Positions 10,552 to 21,076 of a stretch of 64,000 nucleotides of DNA are shown piece by piece (position 1 is the first letter of the stretch; the number at the start of each line of letters is the position of its first letter). The DNA lies in contig NZ_CABFLN010000016.1 in NCBI RefSeq assembly GCF_901873445.1, forward strand, positions 124,001 through 188,000. The letters are read 5' to 3'. Under the pieces are notes generated by a model. That model was not told the DNA's origin and ran no database searches. It saw nothing but the letters and a program-made list of their open reading frames with translations. The stretch is from Gemella haemolysans (GTDB taxonomy: Bacteria > Bacillota > Bacilli > Staphylococcales > Gemellaceae). The translations under genes were made by a program, and so were the position numbers.

Positions 10552-10728
10552 TTATTTTTCTTCTACTGTTACTAAGTGTGAAACTTTGTTGATCATTCCA
10601 CGAATCGCAGCGTTGTCTTTGTGTTCAACTGTTTGGTGCATTTTTTTAAGACCAAGAGCTTCAACTACTTTTCTTTGATTCTTTGGACGACCAATAGTAC
10701 TACGAGTTAGGGTTACTTTTAATGTCAT
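10552..10728 (-). CDS. rpmD: 50S ribosomal protein L30
   Basis: A 58-aa protein in the usual slot between rpsE and rplO. Translation gives [20 protein letters not shown], then a segment with [12 protein letters not shown] and [15 protein letters not shown], which is the full L30 fold. A GGGAAAAGAAC segment precedes the ATG. It is easily missed because of its length. Confidence 0.96.
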   Translation of the reverse strand: MTLKVTLTRSTIGRPKNQRKVVEALGLKKMHQTVEHKDNAAIRGMINKVSHLVTVEEK

Positions 10729-10744
10729 GTTCTTTTCCCTCCTC

Positions 10745-11242
10745 TTATCCTAATAATTCTTCCACAGATTTACCACGTAAAGCTGCTACATGTTCTACTG
10801 TTTGTAATCTTGTTAATCCTTCGATTGTAGCACGAACCATGTTTACTGGTGTGTTTGAACCTAATGATTTTGATAAGATATTTGAAATACCTGATAATTC
10901 TAATACGGCACGAACTGGTCCACCAGCGATAACCCCTGTACCAGGTGCAGCTGGTTTGATTAATACTGAACCTGCTCCAAATTGCCCGATGATTTCGTGA
11001 GGTATTGTTCCGTTAACTACTGGTACAGTAATTAAGTTGTGTTTTGCAGCTTCAACTGCTTTTCTGATTGCATCTGGTACCTCTTGAGCTTTACCAGTGC
11101 CAAATCCTACGCGACCATTTTTGTCACCTACTACTACTAAAGCAGAGAAACGGAAACGACGTCCACCTTTAACAACTTTAGCTACACGACGAATGGCAAC
11201 TACGCGTTCTTCAAATTCTTTTTTGATTTCTTCTTGACGCAT
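10745..11242 (-). CDS. rpsE: 30S ribosomal protein S5
   Basis: Small-subunit protein of 165 aa involved in decoding fidelity. The N-terminal double-stranded RNA-binding part has [20 protein letters not shown]; the C-terminal part has [16 protein letters not shown]. It precedes rpmD by 16 bp. Confidence 0.98.
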   Translation of the reverse strand: MRQEEIKKEFEERVVAIRRVAKVVKGGRRFRFSALVVVGDKNGRVGFGTGKAQEVPDAIRKAVEAAKHNLITVPVVNGTIPHEIIGQFGAGSVLIKPAAPGTGVIAGGPVRAVLELSGISNILSKSLGSNTPVNMVRATIEGLTRLQTVEHVAALRGKSVEELLG

Positions 11243-11262
11243 CTACTTATTTCCCTCCTTTA

Positions 11263-11619
11263 TTAGAATACAAGTCCGTTTTCACGTGCTGCTTCAGCTA
11301 ATGCTTTAACACGTCCGTGATATAGGTATCCTCCACGGTCGAAAACAACTTTTTCAATTCCTTTAGTTTTAGCTACTTCTGCGATTAATTTTCCAACTTC
11401 TTTAGCTGCTTCTACACTTGATTTAGAAACATTTTCAAGTTTTAATGAAGAAGCTTGTGCTAATGTAACACCTTTAGTGTCATCAATAATTTGTGCGTAA
11501 ATGTTTGTGTTTGAACGGTATACGTTTAAACGTGGAACCTCAGTAGTTCCTTGAACTTTAACACGTACTCTTGCGTGTCTTTTTTTACGAACTTTATTTT
11601 TATCAAGTTTCGTAATCAT
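11263..11619 (-). CDS. rplR: 50S ribosomal protein L18
   Basis: 5S rRNA-binding protein of 118 aa. [20 protein letters not shown] at the N-terminus and [20 protein letters not shown] near the C-terminus are the family blocks. Confidence 0.98.
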   Translation of the reverse strand: MITKLDKNKVRKKRHARVRVKVQGTTEVPRLNVYRSNTNIYAQIIDDTKGVTLAQASSLKLENVSKSSVEAAKEVGKLIAEVAKTKGIEKVVFDRGGYLYHGRVKALAEAARENGLVF

Positions 11620-11646
11620 ATTTGAAACACTCCTTTCTGTTATCTA

Positions 11647-12183
11647 TTATTTACCAGTTTTTCCTTCTTTACGGCGAACATATTCACCAACGTAGCGAAT
11701 ACCTTTACCTTTATAAGGTTCTGGAGGACGTACTGCACGAACTTTAGCTGCGTATTGTCCTACTACTTCTTTGTTAATACCTTCGATACTAACTTTAGTG
11801 TTTCCTTCAACACCTAATTTAATTCCATCGATTTCTTCGAATTCAACTGGGTGAGAGTATCCAACACTTAGTACTAATTTTTTACCTTGCATTTGAGCAC
11901 GGTATCCAACCCCGATTAATTCAAGTTCTTTTTTGAATCCAGTTGATACACCTTCAACCATGTTTGCTAAGATAGCACGAGTTGTTCCGTGTACTGTACG
12001 GTGACGTTTTGAATCAGATGGACGTACTACTGCGATTTCACTTCCTTCAATGTTGAAAGTCATGTCTTTATCAAATTGTTGTTTTAATTCACCTTTAGGT
12101 CCTTTAACTGTTGCGAAGTTATCAACGATGCTAACTTCAACCCCTGCAGGTACTGTAATAACTTTATTACCTATACGTGACAT
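11647..12183 (-). CDS. rplF: 50S ribosomal protein L6
   Basis: Large-subunit protein of 178 aa made of two similar domains near the factor-binding site. It starts [17 protein letters not shown] and ends in the block [20 protein letters not shown]. Confidence 0.98.
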   Translation of the reverse strand: MSRIGNKVITVPAGVEVSIVDNFATVKGPKGELKQQFDKDMTFNIEGSEIAVVRPSDSKRHRTVHGTTRAILANMVEGVSTGFKKELELIGVGYRAQMQGKKLVLSVGYSHPVEFEEIDGIKLGVEGNTKVSIEGINKEVVGQYAAKVRAVRPPEPYKGKGIRYVGEYVRRKEGKTGK

Positions 12184-12206
12184 TTAATTGGCACCTCCTT
12201 ATAATA

Positions 12207-12602
12207 TTACCAGATGTAAGCTAATACTTCTCCACCTGTGTTATTTTTACGAGCAACTTTATCAGTTACAACTCCAGTTGAAGTTGATACGATTGCTATT
12301 CCTAGTCCGTTTAATACTCTTGGCAGTTCATCTGCTTTAGCGTATACACGTAAACCAGGTTTTGAAATTCTTTTAATTCCTTTGATTACTCTTTCACCTT
12401 TTGAGTATTTAAGAGTAAGTTTAAGTTTTCCTTGTTTGTTATCTTCGATGTATTCTACATCATTGATGAAACCTTCTTGTTTTAAGATTTCTGCAATTTG
12501 CTTTTTAATATTTGACGCAGGTAATTCTAATGTTTCGTGCTTAACCATGTTAGCATTACGAATACGTGTTAGCATATCTGCGATAGGATCTGTCATTGTC
12601 AT
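12207..12602 (-). CDS. rpsH: 30S ribosomal protein S8
   Basis: 16S rRNA-binding protein of 131 aa; in other bacteria S8 also represses its own operon by binding mRNA near rpl[15 protein letters not shown] and the C-terminal [20 protein letters not shown] block are present. The ATG at 12602 lies 10 nt after AGGAGG and is preferred over the ATG two codons later. Confidence 0.98.
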   Translation of the reverse strand: MTMTDPIADMLTRIRNANMVKHETLELPASNIKKQIAEILKQEGFINDVEYIEDNKQGKLKLTLKYSKGERVIKGIKRISKPGLRVYAKADELPRVLNGLGIAIVSTSTGVVTDKVARKNNTGGEVLAYIW

Positions 12603-12634
12603 TAGGATAAATCCTCCTTTCTTCTACTAATATA

Positions 12635-12904
12635 TTACCAACTTGCTTTTTTAACTCCAGGAATTTGTCCTTTGTAAGCTAATTCACGGAATTTAATACG
12701 GCTGATTCCAAATTTTCCAATGTATCCGTGAGGACGTCCAGTTATGCTACAACGATTGTGTAAACGAGCTGGAGCTGAGTTTTTTGGAAGTTTGCTAAGT
12801 CCGATGTAATCACCTTTAGCTTTTAATTCCGCTCTTTTAGCTGCATACTTGTCAACTAATTTTTGGCGTTTTAATTCACGCTCTACCATTGCTTTTTTAG
12901 CCAT
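12635..12904 (-). CDS. rpsN: 30S ribosomal protein S14, zinc-independent form
   Basis: An 89-aa S14 in the standard rplE-rpsN-rpsH position. It starts [17 protein letters not shown] and ends [18 protein letters not shown]. The CxxC pairs of the short 61-aa zinc form are missing; a single Cys occurs at [10 protein letters not shown]. Many Bacilli carry the zinc form in the operon and this C-minus form elsewhere as a zinc-starvation spare, so its operon position is worth noting. Confidence 0.96.
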   Translation of the reverse strand: MAKKAMVERELKRQKLVDKYAAKRAELKAKGDYIGLSKLPKNSAPARLHNRCSITGRPHGYIGKFGISRIKFRELAYKGQIPGVKKASW

Positions 12905-12925
12905 GTGTCTTTTACCTCACCTTTC

Positions 12926-13465
12926 TTATTTTGCGAATGGCATTCCACATTGTGTTAATAACTCACGAGCTTCTTCATCAGTGTTAGCTGTAGTTACTAT
13001 AACGATGTCCATACCACGTACTTTACTTACTTTATCGTAATCAATTTCAGGGAAAATTAATTGTTCTTTAACACCTAGTGTGTAGTTACCACGACCATCG
13101 AATGCTTTTTTAGAAACACCGTGGAAGTCACGTACACGTGGAAGTGCTACAGTTACTAATTTGTCGAAGAATTCATACATTCTTTCTCCACGTAAAGTAA
13201 CTTTAGCCCCGATAGGCATACCTTCACGAAGTCTGTAAGTAGCGATTGATTTTTTAGCTCTTGTTACTAATGGTTTTTGACCAGAAATTAAAGCTAATTC
13301 TGCTACTGCGTTGTCTAGGGCTTTAGAGTTTTGCACAGCATCACCTACACCCATGTTAATTACGATTTTTTCAATTTTTGGTACTTGCATTACACTGCTG
13401 TACTCAAATTTTGTCATTAATTCTTTTGTTATCTCAGATTTAAATTTATCTTCTAAACGAGCCAT
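12926..13465 (-). CDS. rplE: 50S ribosomal protein L5
   Basis: 5S rRNA-binding protein of 179 aa. [20 protein letters not shown] and the [19 protein letters not shown] block identify it. It sits 22 bp upstream of rpsN. Confidence 0.98.
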   Translation of the reverse strand: MARLEDKFKSEITKELMTKFEYSSVMQVPKIEKIVINMGVGDAVQNSKALDNAVAELALISGQKPLVTRAKKSIATYRLREGMPIGAKVTLRGERMYEFFDKLVTVALPRVRDFHGVSKKAFDGRGNYTLGVKEQLIFPEIDYDKVSKVRGMDIVIVTTANTDEEARELLTQCGMPFAK

Positions 13466-13496
13466 CTAAAATAGTGCCTCCTTTCTTCAACTATTA

Positions 13497-13802
13497 TTAT
13501 ATTTCTTTTCCTGATTTTACTGCGATACGTACTTTCTTACCATCTTTTGTTTCGAAACGTACTCTTGTCGCTTTTCCAGTTTCAGGATCTTGTAACATTA
13601 CGTTTGATACGTGAATTGCTGCTTCTTTTTCAACGATTCCACCTTGAGGTGCATCTTGAGAATTTTTAACGTGTTTTTTAATGATGTTAACACCTTCTAC
13701 AACAACACGATCTTTTTTAGGTTGTGCTTCGATTACTGTACCAACTTTACCTTTGTCTTTACCAGTAATTACTACAACTTTATCACCTTTTTTAATGAAC
13801 AT
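13497..13802 (-). CDS. rplX: 50S ribosomal protein L24
   Basis: Assembly-initiator protein of 101 aa with the KOW motif [19 protein letters not shown] at residues 5-23, which binds the 5' end of 23S rRNA. Confidence 0.98.
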   Translation of the reverse strand: MFIKKGDKVVVITGKDKGKVGTVIEAQPKKDRVVVEGVNIIKKHVKNSQDAPQGGIVEKEAAIHVSNVMLQDPETGKATRVRFETKDGKKVRIAVKSGKEI

Positions 13803-13840
13803 TTCTTGTTAACCTCCTTCTTTACTGTACTTTTTTCAAA

Positions 13841-14227
<387 letters not shown>

Positions 14228-14248
14228 TTAGGGTTTATCCTAGTTTTA

Positions 14249-14512
14249 TTAGATTATAACTGCTTCTTCTACTACTTCTACTAAACGGAAGTTTTTAGTT
14301 GCAGATAATGGACGAGTTTCCATTATTTTAACGATATCATTTAATTTAGCAACATTGTTTTCATCATGTGCTTTGAATTTTTTAGAATATTTTACACGTT
14401 TACCGTATAGAGGATGTTTTTTGTAAGTTTCTACTAAAACTGTGATTGTTTTGTCCATTTTATCAGAAACTACTTTTCCAACGTAAACTTTTCTATCATT
14501 TCTCTCAGTCAT
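14249..14512 (-). CDS. rpsQ: 30S ribosomal protein S17
   Basis: An 87-aa OB-fold 16S rRNA-binding protein, with the core [19 protein letters not shown] and [20 protein letters not shown] blocks. Confidence 0.98.
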   Translation of the reverse strand: MTERNDRKVYVGKVVSDKMDKTITVLVETYKKHPLYGKRVKYSKKFKAHDENNVAKLNDIVKIMETRPLSATKNFRLVEVVEEAVII

Positions 14513-14527
14513 GTTTGCCTCCTATTA

Positions 14528-14737
14528 TTATTTATTCGCTAATTCTCTTTCGCGAATAACAGTTTTCATACGAGCGATTGATTTTCTAACTTGACTAATA
14601 CGAGCTGTATTTTCTAATTGACCAGTTGCCAATTGGAAGCGTAAGTTGAAAAGCTCTTCTTTTAATTCTTTGATTTTTGCTTCTAACTCTTGTGAAGTTA
14701 ATTCTCTAATCATTGATTTGAATTCATTTGTTTTCAT
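14528..14737 (-). CDS. rpmC: 50S ribosomal protein L29
   Basis: A 69-aa helical-hairpin protein near the polypeptide exit tunnel. The block [20 protein letters not shown] is characteristic. Its first base is shared with the last base of the rplP frame, so the two are translationally coupled. Confidence 0.97.
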   Translation of the reverse strand: MKTNEFKSMIRELTSQELEAKIKELKEELFNLRFQLATGQLENTARISQVRKSIARMKTVIRERELANK

Positions 14738-15162
14738 TATGCTTCACCACCTGTTTCTTCACGTTTTACAAATTTACATTTAACAGGTAACTTGTGAGAT
14801 GCAAGTCTTAGAGCTTCACGTGCAACTTCTTCACTTACTCCAGCAACTTCGAACATCACTCTACCTGGTTTAACGATTGCAACCCATCCTTCTACTGCAC
14901 CTTTACCAGATCCCATACGTACTTCTAATGGTTTTTTAGTGTAAGGCATGTGAGGGAAGATCTTAATCCAAACTTTACCACCACGTTTCATATAACGAGT
15001 CATCGCTATACGAGCAGCTTCTATTTGACGAGAAGTAACTCTTGCTGCAGTAGTAGCTTGTAATCCATATTCACCGAAATCTACTACGTTTCCGCCTTTA
15101 GATTTACCTTTTGTTGATTGTCTGTGTTGACGACGATATTTAACACGTTTAGGCATTAACAT
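14737..15162 (-). CDS. rplP: 50S ribosomal protein L16
   Basis: A 141-aa protein needed for the peptidyl transferase centre and tRNA positioning. It contains [17 protein letters not shown] and [20 protein letters not shown]. The frame starts MLMPKRV; the family uses either Met. It ends on the first base of rpmC. Confidence 0.98.
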   Translation of the reverse strand: MLMPKRVKYRRQHRQSTKGKSKGGNVVDFGEYGLQATTAARVTSRQIEAARIAMTRYMKRGGKVWIKIFPHMPYTKKPLEVRMGSGKGAVEGWVAIVKPGRVMFEVAGVSEEVAREALRLASHKLPVKCKFVKREETGGEA

Positions 15163-15165
15163 AAA

Positions 15166-15819
15166 TTAGTTACCTCCTTTTTCAGATTTTCTAGTTGGTA
15201 ATACTTCACCACGGTTAATCCAAACTTTAACTCCAAGTTTACCATAAGTTGTATCTGCTTCTTCGTGAGCGTAATCGATGTCTGCTCTTAATGTGTGTAG
15301 TGGCACTGAACCTTCTGAGTAGTGTTCTGCACGAGCGATATCTGCTCCACCAAGACGTCCTGATACTTGAGTTTTGATTCCTTTAGCTCCTGCTCTCATA
15401 GCTCTTTGGATAGCTTGTTTTTGAGCACGACGGAATGATACACGAGCTTCTAATTGACGAGCAATGTTTTCAGCTACTAATTTAGCGTCGATATCAACTT
15501 TTTTGATTTCAACTACATTAATGTGTACTCTTTTTCCAGTTAATTTGTTTAATTCTAATCTTAATTTATCGATTTCAGAACCACCTTTACCGATAACCAT
15601 ACCTGGTTTACCAGTGTGTACTGAAATATTTACTTTCTTATCAAATCTTTCAATTTCTACTTTAGAAACTGAAGCGTCTTTTAATTGTTTACTGATGAAC
15701 TCACGGATTTTGAAATCTTCGTGTAAGTTAGCAGCGAAATCTTTTTCCGCATACCATTTTGAATCCCAATCACGAATAACTCCAACACGTAAGCCTATTG
15801 GATGTACTTTTTGACCCAC
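15166..15819 (-). CDS. rpsC: 30S ribosomal protein S3
   Basis: A 217-aa mRNA-entry protein. [20 protein letters not shown] starts it, and a KH domain with [14 protein letters not shown] lies near residues 73-86. Confidence 0.98.
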   Translation of the reverse strand: MGQKVHPIGLRVGVIRDWDSKWYAEKDFAANLHEDFKIREFISKQLKDASVSKVEIERFDKKVNISVHTGKPGMVIGKGGSEIDKLRLELNKLTGKRVHINVVEIKKVDIDAKLVAENIARQLEARVSFRRAQKQAIQRAMRAGAKGIKTQVSGRLGGADIARAEHYSEGSVPLHTLRADIDYAHEEADTTYGKLGVKVWINRGEVLPTRKSEKGGN

Positions 15820-15870
15820 AGTTTGTAGCCTCCTTTAACTAGTTTAGCTTTTATAATTTCTTAATTTTTA

Positions 15871-16206
15871 TTATTTGTTGTCACTTAAAACGATAGTGAT
15901 GTGACTTGTTCTTTTGTTGATTGAACTTGCAGCACCTTTTGCTCTTGGACGGAATCTTTTAAGAGTTGGTCCTTCATTTGCAAATGCTTGTGATACTACT
16001 AAGTCTTCTACATTCATTCCATAGTTGTGTTCAGCGTTAGCAGCAGCTGATTTAATAACTTTAGCTACTGGTAAAGAAGCTGATTTAGTTGTGAATTCTA
16101 AAATTCCTAATGCTTCGCCCACTTTTTTTCCACGTACTAAGTCTAATACTAGTCTTACTTTACGAGGAGCGATGCGGACTGTCTTAGCGATTGCTTTTGA
16201 CTCCAT
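15871..16206 (-). CDS. rplV: 50S ribosomal protein L22
   Basis: A 111-aa exit-tunnel protein; its beta-hairpin near residues 80-98 ([17 protein letters not shown]) lines the tunnel where macrolides act. The N-terminal block [19 protein letters not shown] is typical. Confidence 0.98.
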   Translation of the reverse strand: MESKAIAKTVRIAPRKVRLVLDLVRGKKVGEALGILEFTTKSASLPVAKVIKSAAANAEHNYGMNVEDLVVSQAFANEGPTLKRFRPRAKGAASSINKRTSHITIVLSDNK

Positions 16207-16239
16207 GAATGTGCCTCCTTGATTTTACTAATTTCTAAA

Positions 16240-16518
16240 TTATCTTCTTGTTTTTCTGTCGTCTGCAGCGTGACCTTTGTAAGTTCTTGTTGGTGCAAAC
16301 TCACCTAATTTATGTCCTACCATATCTTCAGTCACATATACAGGTACATGTTTTCTTCCGTCATATACTGCAAAAGTAAGTCCTATGAATGTTGGGAAGA
16401 TTGTTGAACGACGAGACCAAGTTTTAATTACTTGTTTCTTTTCTTGTTCGTTCATTTTTTCAACTTTTGCTAATAAGTGGTGATCAGCGAATGGTCCTTT
16501 TTTTAAACTACGAGCCAT
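16240..16518 (-). CDS. rpsS: 30S ribosomal protein S19
   Basis: A 92-aa small-subunit head protein, starting [20 protein letters not shown] and containing [20 protein letters not shown]. Confidence 0.98.
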   Translation of the reverse strand: MARSLKKGPFADHHLLAKVEKMNEQEKKQVIKTWSRRSTIFPTFIGLTFAVYDGRKHVPVYVTEDMVGHKLGEFAPTRTYKGHAADDRKTRR

Positions 16519-16605
16519 TGTGTTATCTCCTTTCCGATACTTTGCATACTTAAGGGTGTGGTAAAGAGCACTTGCTCCTCACCAACTAACCTTTGATTAA
16601 TTTTA

Positions 16606-17436
16606 TTATTTAGTTCTAGCACGTACGATAAATTTGTTTGAACGAGCTTTTTTAGAACGAGTTTTCTTACCAAGAGTAGGTTTACCCCATGGTGACATAG
16701 GTGATTTACGTCCGATTGAAGTACGTCCTTCACCACCACCGTGTGGGTGATCGTTCGGGTTCATAACAGATCCACGTACAGTTGGTCTTTTACCTAACCA
16801 ACGAGTTCTACCGGCTTTACCGATATTTACTAGTCCGTGTTGTTCGTTACCAACTTCACCGATTGTAGCACGGCAAGTTGCTAAGATCATTCTAACTTCT
16901 CCTGATTTAAGACGTACTAATACGTATTTACCTTCTTTACCAAGTACTTGAGCACTTGCTCCAGCTGAACGTACTAATTGTCCACCTTTACCAGGTTTAA
17001 GTTCGATGTTGTGAATTAATGTCCCTACTGGGATGTTTGCTAGTGGTAATGCATTACCAACTTTAATATCAGCAGTTTCACCAGATACTAAGATTTGTCC
17101 TACTTGTAATTCTTTAGGAGCGATGATGTATCTTTTTTCTCCATCTACATAGTGTAATAGAGCGATATTTGCTGAACGGTTTGGATCGTACTCAATTGTA
17201 GCAACTTTTGCTGGTACGTTGTCTTTATTTCTCTTGAAGTCAATAATACGGTATTGTTTTTTGTGTCCTCCACCGTGGTGACGAACAGTAATTTTACCTT
17301 GGTTATTTCTTCCCGCTTTTTTCGGTAGCGGCGCTAATAATGACTTTTCTGGTTTGTTAGTTGTAATTTCTGCAAAATCTAATGATGTCATGTTACGACG
17401 ACCGTTAGTTATAGCTTTATATACTTTAATTGCCAT
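16606..17436 (-). CDS. rplB: 50S ribosomal protein L2
   Basis: A 276-aa protein essential for subunit association and peptidyl transfer. The C-terminal block [17 protein letters not shown] contains the conserved His near residue 230. It is separated from rpsS by 87 bp, one of the larger gaps in the operon. Confidence 0.98.
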   Translation of the reverse strand: MAIKVYKAITNGRRNMTSLDFAEITTNKPEKSLLAPLPKKAGRNNQGKITVRHHGGGHKKQYRIIDFKRNKDNVPAKVATIEYDPNRSANIALLHYVDGEKRYIIAPKELQVGQILVSGETADIKVGNALPLANIPVGTLIHNIELKPGKGGQLVRSAGASAQVLGKEGKYVLVRLKSGEVRMILATCRATIGEVGNEQHGLVNIGKAGRTRWLGKRPTVRGSVMNPNDHPHGGGEGRTSIGRKSPMSPWGKPTLGKKTRSKKARSNKFIVRARTK

Positions 17437-17471
17437 TTGTCATTTTTCCTCCTTAGTGGTATTTGTTATTC

Positions 17472-17753
17472 TTAAGCGAATAATCCTTCGATTGTTTGTC
17501 CTTCTGCTAACTTAACGATAGCTTTTCTACGTTTGTTAGTGTAACCACCGTATCTTCCAACACGACGGAATTTTGGTTTGTAGTTCATTACGTTTACTTT
17601 CTCAACTTTAACTCCGAAGATTTCTTCGATAGCTTGTTTAATTTGAGTTTTATGAGCGCGTGTGTCTACTAGGAAAGTGTATTTATTTTCTTGCATTAAT
17701 AAATAACTTTTTTCAGTTAGTACTGGGCGTTTGATAATATCGCGTGCTTCCAT
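17472..17753 (-). CDS. rplW: 50S ribosomal protein L23
   Basis: A 93-aa exit-site protein that docks trigger factor and SRP. The block [19 protein letters not shown] is typical. Its start overlaps the rplD stop by one base. Confidence 0.97.
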   Translation of the reverse strand: MEARDIIKRPVLTEKSYLLMQENKYTFLVDTRAHKTQIKQAIEEIFGVKVEKVNVMNYKPKFRRVGRYGGYTNKRRKAIVKLAEGQTIEGLFA

Positions 17754-18376
17754 TATGCTAATACCTCCCCAACTTTTTCTACTGCATCTTTAGTGAATAC
17801 AACTTTGTTGCTTCCTAAGATGTCTAATACGTTAAGACCAGTTGTTTCAACGAATTCAACTCCTGGAATATTTCTTCCTGATAAAACAGTATTTTCTTCT
17901 AGTTCAGTAACTACGAATAATACTTTTTTCTCTAGGCTAAGGTTTGATAACATTTCTTTAAAGTTTTTAGTTTTAATTGTATCAAATGATAAACTTTCTA
18001 ATGCAAATACTTCGTTAGCTGCTACTTTAGAAGATAAAGCAGAACGTAATGCTAAACGACGCATTTTACGTGGCATTTTGAAGCTGTAGCTACGTGGTGT
18101 AGGTCCGAATACAATTCCACCTCCACGCCATTGTGGTGAACGGATAGATCCTTGACGAGCACGACCTGTTCCTTTTTGACGCCATGGTTTGCGACCACCA
18201 CCTGAAACTTCAGAACGTCCTTTTGTTTTGTGTGTACCTTGACGAAGTGATGCTCTTTGTAAAGTTACAGCTTGGAATAAAACGTGTTGATTTGGTTCGA
18301 TTCCGAATACTGCTTCATTAGCTTCAACTGCACCAACTTTAGTACCGTCTTGTTTAAATAAATCTAATTGTGGCAT
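17753..18376 (-). CDS. rplD: 50S ribosomal protein L4
   Basis: A 207-aa exit-tunnel protein. The tunnel loop [20 protein letters not shown] near residues 61-80 is present. L4 autoregulates the S10 operon in gamma-proteobacteria; whether it acts on the leader seen here is unknown. Confidence 0.98.
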   Translation of the reverse strand: MPQLDLFKQDGTKVGAVEANEAVFGIEPNQHVLFQAVTLQRASLRQGTHKTKGRSEVSGGGRKPWRQKGTGRARQGSIRSPQWRGGGIVFGPTPRSYSFKMPRKMRRLALRSALSSKVAANEVFALESLSFDTIKTKNFKEMLSNLSLEKKVLFVVTELEENTVLSGRNIPGVEFVETTGLNVLDILGSNKVVFTKDAVEKVGEVLA

Positions 18377-18408
18377 TATCTAATTTCCTCCTTCCGTATA
18401 TTTTCCGA

Positions 18409-19071
18409 TTATTTACCAGATTTAACTGCTGATTGGATTTTTACGAAGCTTTTCTTAGATCCTGGAATACATCCTTTAACTAGGATTAATCCATTTTCTA
18501 CATCTACGCTTACGATTTCTAAGTTTTGAGTAGTAACTGTAACTCCACCCATTTGGCCTGGTAATGCTTTACCTTTGAATACACGGTTAGGTGCTACAGG
18601 TCCCATTGACCCAGGACGACGGTGGTAACGAGAACCGTGAGCCATTGGTCCGCGGCTTTGTCCATGACGCTTGATTGCCCCTTGGAATCCTTTACCTTTA
18701 CTTACTCCTGTTACGTCAACTAAGTCCCCTGCTGCAAAAATATCAACTTGGACTTCTTGACCTACTTCATAATTAGCAACTTCTGCATCTCTGATTTCGC
18801 GTACGAAACGTTTTGGAGCAGTGTTAGCTTTATCTGCGTGACCTTGTTCAGGTTTGTTCGCAACTTTTACTAAACGGTCTTTACGTTCTTTATCGTAAGG
18901 ACGTTTGTCGTCGAATCCTAATTGGATTGCGTTGTATCCTTCAACTTCTTCTGTTTTCTTTTGTAATACGACGTTACCTTTCGCTTCAACTACTGTTACT
19001 GGAATTAATTCTCCATTTTCAGCGAAGATTTGAGTCATACCTACTTTTCTTCCTAAGATACCTTTGGTCAT
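18409..19071 (-). CDS. rplC: 50S ribosomal protein L3
   Basis: A 220-aa early assembly protein. [16 protein letters not shown] at the start and [15 protein letters not shown] near residue 140-154 are diagnostic. Confidence 0.98.
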   Translation of the reverse strand: MTKGILGRKVGMTQIFAENGELIPVTVVEAKGNVVLQKKTEEVEGYNAIQLGFDDKRPYDKERKDRLVKVANKPEQGHADKANTAPKRFVREIRDAEVANYEVGQEVQVDIFAAGDLVDVTGVSKGKGFQGAIKRHGQSRGPMAHGSRYHRRPGSMGPVAPNRVFKGKALPGQMGGVTVTTQNLEIVSVDVENGLILVKGCIPGSKKSFVKIQSAVKSGK

Positions 19072-19090
19072 CGAAAGTCACCTCCTATAA

Positions 19091-19399
19091 TTATAATTTT
19101 AATTCGATGTCAACACCTGATGGTAAGTTTAAGCTGATTAAAGCGTCAACTGTTTTTTGTGTTGGTTCAATAATATCGATTAGGCGTTTGTGTGTACGTT
19201 GTTCGAATTGTTCACGGCTATCTTTGTAAATGTGAACTGAACGTAAGATTGTGTAAACTGCTTTTTCTGTTGGTAATGGAATTGGTCCAGAAACTTTTGC
19301 TCCAGAACGTTTTGCAGTTTCAACAATTTTCTCTGCACTTTGATCTACTAATCTGTGATCATATCCTTTAAGACGAATACGAATTTTTTGTTTTGCCAT
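19091..19399 (-). CDS. rpsJ: 30S ribosomal protein S10
   Basis: A 102-aa protein, first gene of the operon; it also serves as the NusE antitermination factor. Core: [20 protein letters not shown]. Two adjacent ATGs occur; the second (19397-19399) gives the usual MAKQ start and better spacing from AGGAGG. Confidence 0.98.
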   Translation of the reverse strand: MAKQKIRIRLKGYDHRLVDQSAEKIVETAKRSGAKVSGPIPLPTEKAVYTILRSVHIYKDSREQFEQRTHKRLIDIIEPTQKTVDALISLNLPSGVDIELKL

Positions 19400-19402
19400 C
19401 AT

Positions 19403-19546
19403 TTCTCCTCCTATACATTTATTCGCTGCTATCTAGTAGCAACTTCTCCACGAAAGTTCTCCAGCACGCCATGCCATGGCAAAGCGGCCGGGCGTGTCAG
19501 TAACCTTTCGCTTCAACGCAAGTCTTTTGCAAGACCAACATTTATT
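19403..19546 (-). promoter_or_regulatory. Structured 5' leader of the S10 operon
   Basis: About 140 nt between the promoter and rpsJ, clearly GC-richer than other intergenic DNA here. It contains several local inverted repeats, such as GGTCTTGC with AAAAGACT, a GC-rich block around GACACGCCCGGCCGC and CCATGGCATGGCGTG, and GTTGCTA with TAGCAGC just before the ribosome binding site. It looks like a regulatory leader that senses free ribosomal protein; the ligand is not known from sequence. Confidence 0.6.
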
Positions 19547-19575
19547 ATTATACATGGTAAAAGCATATATTGCAA
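19547..19575 (-). promoter_or_regulatory. Promoter of the S10-spc-alpha operon
   Basis: TTGCAA (19570-19575), a 17-bp spacer and perfect TATAAT (19547-19552), preceded by an A/T-rich UP-like stretch. It is the only strong promoter seen ahead of the 28-gene operon. Confidence 0.85.
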
Positions 19576-19700
19576 GTATTTTAACGAAAAATTTTTAAAA
19601 AAATTTATGAATATGTTTTCTATTTTTTACTTACTTTTTAATCTTTAATTTACTTTCTAATTTTACCTATATTATATGGAAGAAAAAATTTATTTTTCTT

Positions 19701-19746
19701 CAAAAAAATTAAAAATACTTAGAGTTTTTATACCCTAAGTATTTCT
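19701..19746 (-). terminator. Terminator after the OsmC gene
   Basis: Arms AATACTTAG and CTAAGTATT on the minus strand, followed by TTTAATTTTTTT, just after the OsmC-family stop. Confidence 0.8.
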
Positions 19747-19756
19747 AATTTCTAAT

Positions 19757-20143
19757 TTATTTTAAAGGTAAAATATTATATTGAATTTCTAAGTCTGAAG
19801 ACAATAAATGCGAAACTTTACAACGAAGTTTAATATTATCTAATACCCCTTGTCTATCTCCAGCAGCAAGTTGTTCCTCAGTTCGATCTACATGAACATT
19901 AACTACAATTTTTTTATTATCATAATCTACAACTAGTTCAGTTTCAATCGCTAGATCTACTAATTCATATGCTCTGAAGAAATATCCTTTTGCACACATA
20001 CTTACACATCCATTGTATGCAGTAGCAAATAAATCCATAGGACCATCTTTACTTTCTTCTATAAACATTTTATACTCACCACCCAGCGGTGTAGTTGCAT
20101 GTGAAGTAAAACCTTCTTTAATTTTTAAATTAGACGTATACAT
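19757..20143 (-). CDS. OsmC family protein
   Basis: Cytoplasmic protein of 128 aa with the OsmC/Ohr fold. It has PLGGEYKMFIEESKDGPMDL early, then a Cys-rich helix NGCVSMCAKGYF at about residues 44-55 and a second site LRCKVSHLL near 106. Members with both Cys reduce organic hydroperoxides through a thiol pair; this one is closer to the YhfA-like branch, whose substrate is not settled. It is monocistronic. Confidence 0.8.
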   Translation of the reverse strand: MYTSNLKIKEGFTSHATTPLGGEYKMFIEESKDGPMDLFATAYNGCVSMCAKGYFFRAYELVDLAIETELVVDYDNKKIVVNVHVDRTEEQLAAGDRQGVLDNIKLRCKVSHLLSSDLEIQYNILPLK

Positions 20144-20224
20144 AACAGTCTCCCTTTGTATATATAATTTTAAGATTACTCTTAATAAGTTTATTATACT
20201 CTCATATACTATTTTTGTATACTA

Positions 20225-20890
20225 TTATTTCTCGACTATACTTCTAACTGTTTCTACTAAATCTACATCTTTATACTTATAGTTTACACCAGTGAAATCC
20301 ATATATTTAGTAATATCATTTGTCTGAAGTATTAACGTTGCACCTGAAGCCGCAGCTCCTAATGCTCCCGGACGTGAATCTTCAACTGCAATTGTATTAT
20401 TAATATCTGCACCTAGTTTTTTTGCCGCTAGTAAATAGATATCTGGGGCAGGTTTAGGATTCTTTACCTCTTCTTTTGTTGCAATTGCTGAGATATATTT
20501 CTCAAAACCTTTTCTTCGAAGTCCTGTCTCAATATGTTCTCTCTTTCCATTTGAAGCAACAGCCATCTTTATTCCGTGATTGTAAAGATACTCCATTACC
20601 TCAGCAATTCCTGGTAATACTGATGCATTATGATAATTATCTAATATACGCTTTGTAATCTCCGCTTCGAATTTATCATAATCTTCACTAGACATACCAT
20701 ATCTATCATTATAATATTTTCTACTCGTTTCTTCATTCGTTCCAGAAACGTTTTTTATATAGTCCATCTTATCCAGTTTTTCATTTAACACTTCTTTTGT
20801 TAAATCACGCATATTTTCATAGTAAACTTTCTCAGTATCTACTATTGTTCCGTCAAAATCAAAAATAACCGCCTCTAATTTTTCCACCAT
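20225..20890 (-). CDS. HAD superfamily hydrolase, beta-phosphoglucomutase-like
   Basis: Phosphatase or phosphomutase of 221 aa. Motif I DFDGTIVDTE is near residues 10-19, motif II VASNGK near 111, the motif III lysine in KNPKPAPD near 146, and motif IV EDSRPGALGA near 170. A helical cap follows motif I, as in subclass IA. The start at 20888-20890 is chosen because AAAGGAG lies 4 nt before it; the frame opens eight codons earlier. The substrate is unknown. Confidence 0.85.
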   Translation of the reverse strand: MVEKLEAVIFDFDGTIVDTEKVYYENMRDLTKEVLNEKLDKMDYIKNVSGTNEETSRKYYNDRYGMSSEDYDKFEAEITKRILDNYHNASVLPGIAEVMEYLYNHGIKMAVASNGKREHIETGLRRKGFEKYISAIATKEEVKNPKPAPDIYLLAAKKLGADINNTIAVEDSRPGALGAAASGATLILQTNDITKYMDFTGVNYKYKDVDLVETVRSIVEK

Positions 20891-20963
20891 TAATCTCCTT
20901 TTTCTTATATACATATAACTACTATTTTATAATGTAATACTCAAAATTCAAAATAATTTGGAC

Positions 20964-21010
20964 AAAAAAGAGCACCATAACCACAAATAATTATGATTAA
21001 GCACTCTTTC
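20964..21010 (-). terminator. Terminator after the nitroreductase gene
   Basis: Imperfect long hairpin on the minus strand with outer arms AGAGTGC and GGTGCTCT, followed by TTTTTTG. Confidence 0.75.
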
Positions 21011-21076
21011 TGTATATTTTTATTTATCTAAGTTTAACTCTAGCATACCAAAATTAGTTGCATCACTTGAAAACTA

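Noticed and set aside
16503-16739. 78-codon minus-strand ORF overlapping rplB and rpsS
   Set aside because: It overlaps the end of rplB in another frame; no known protein is expected between rplB and rpsS.
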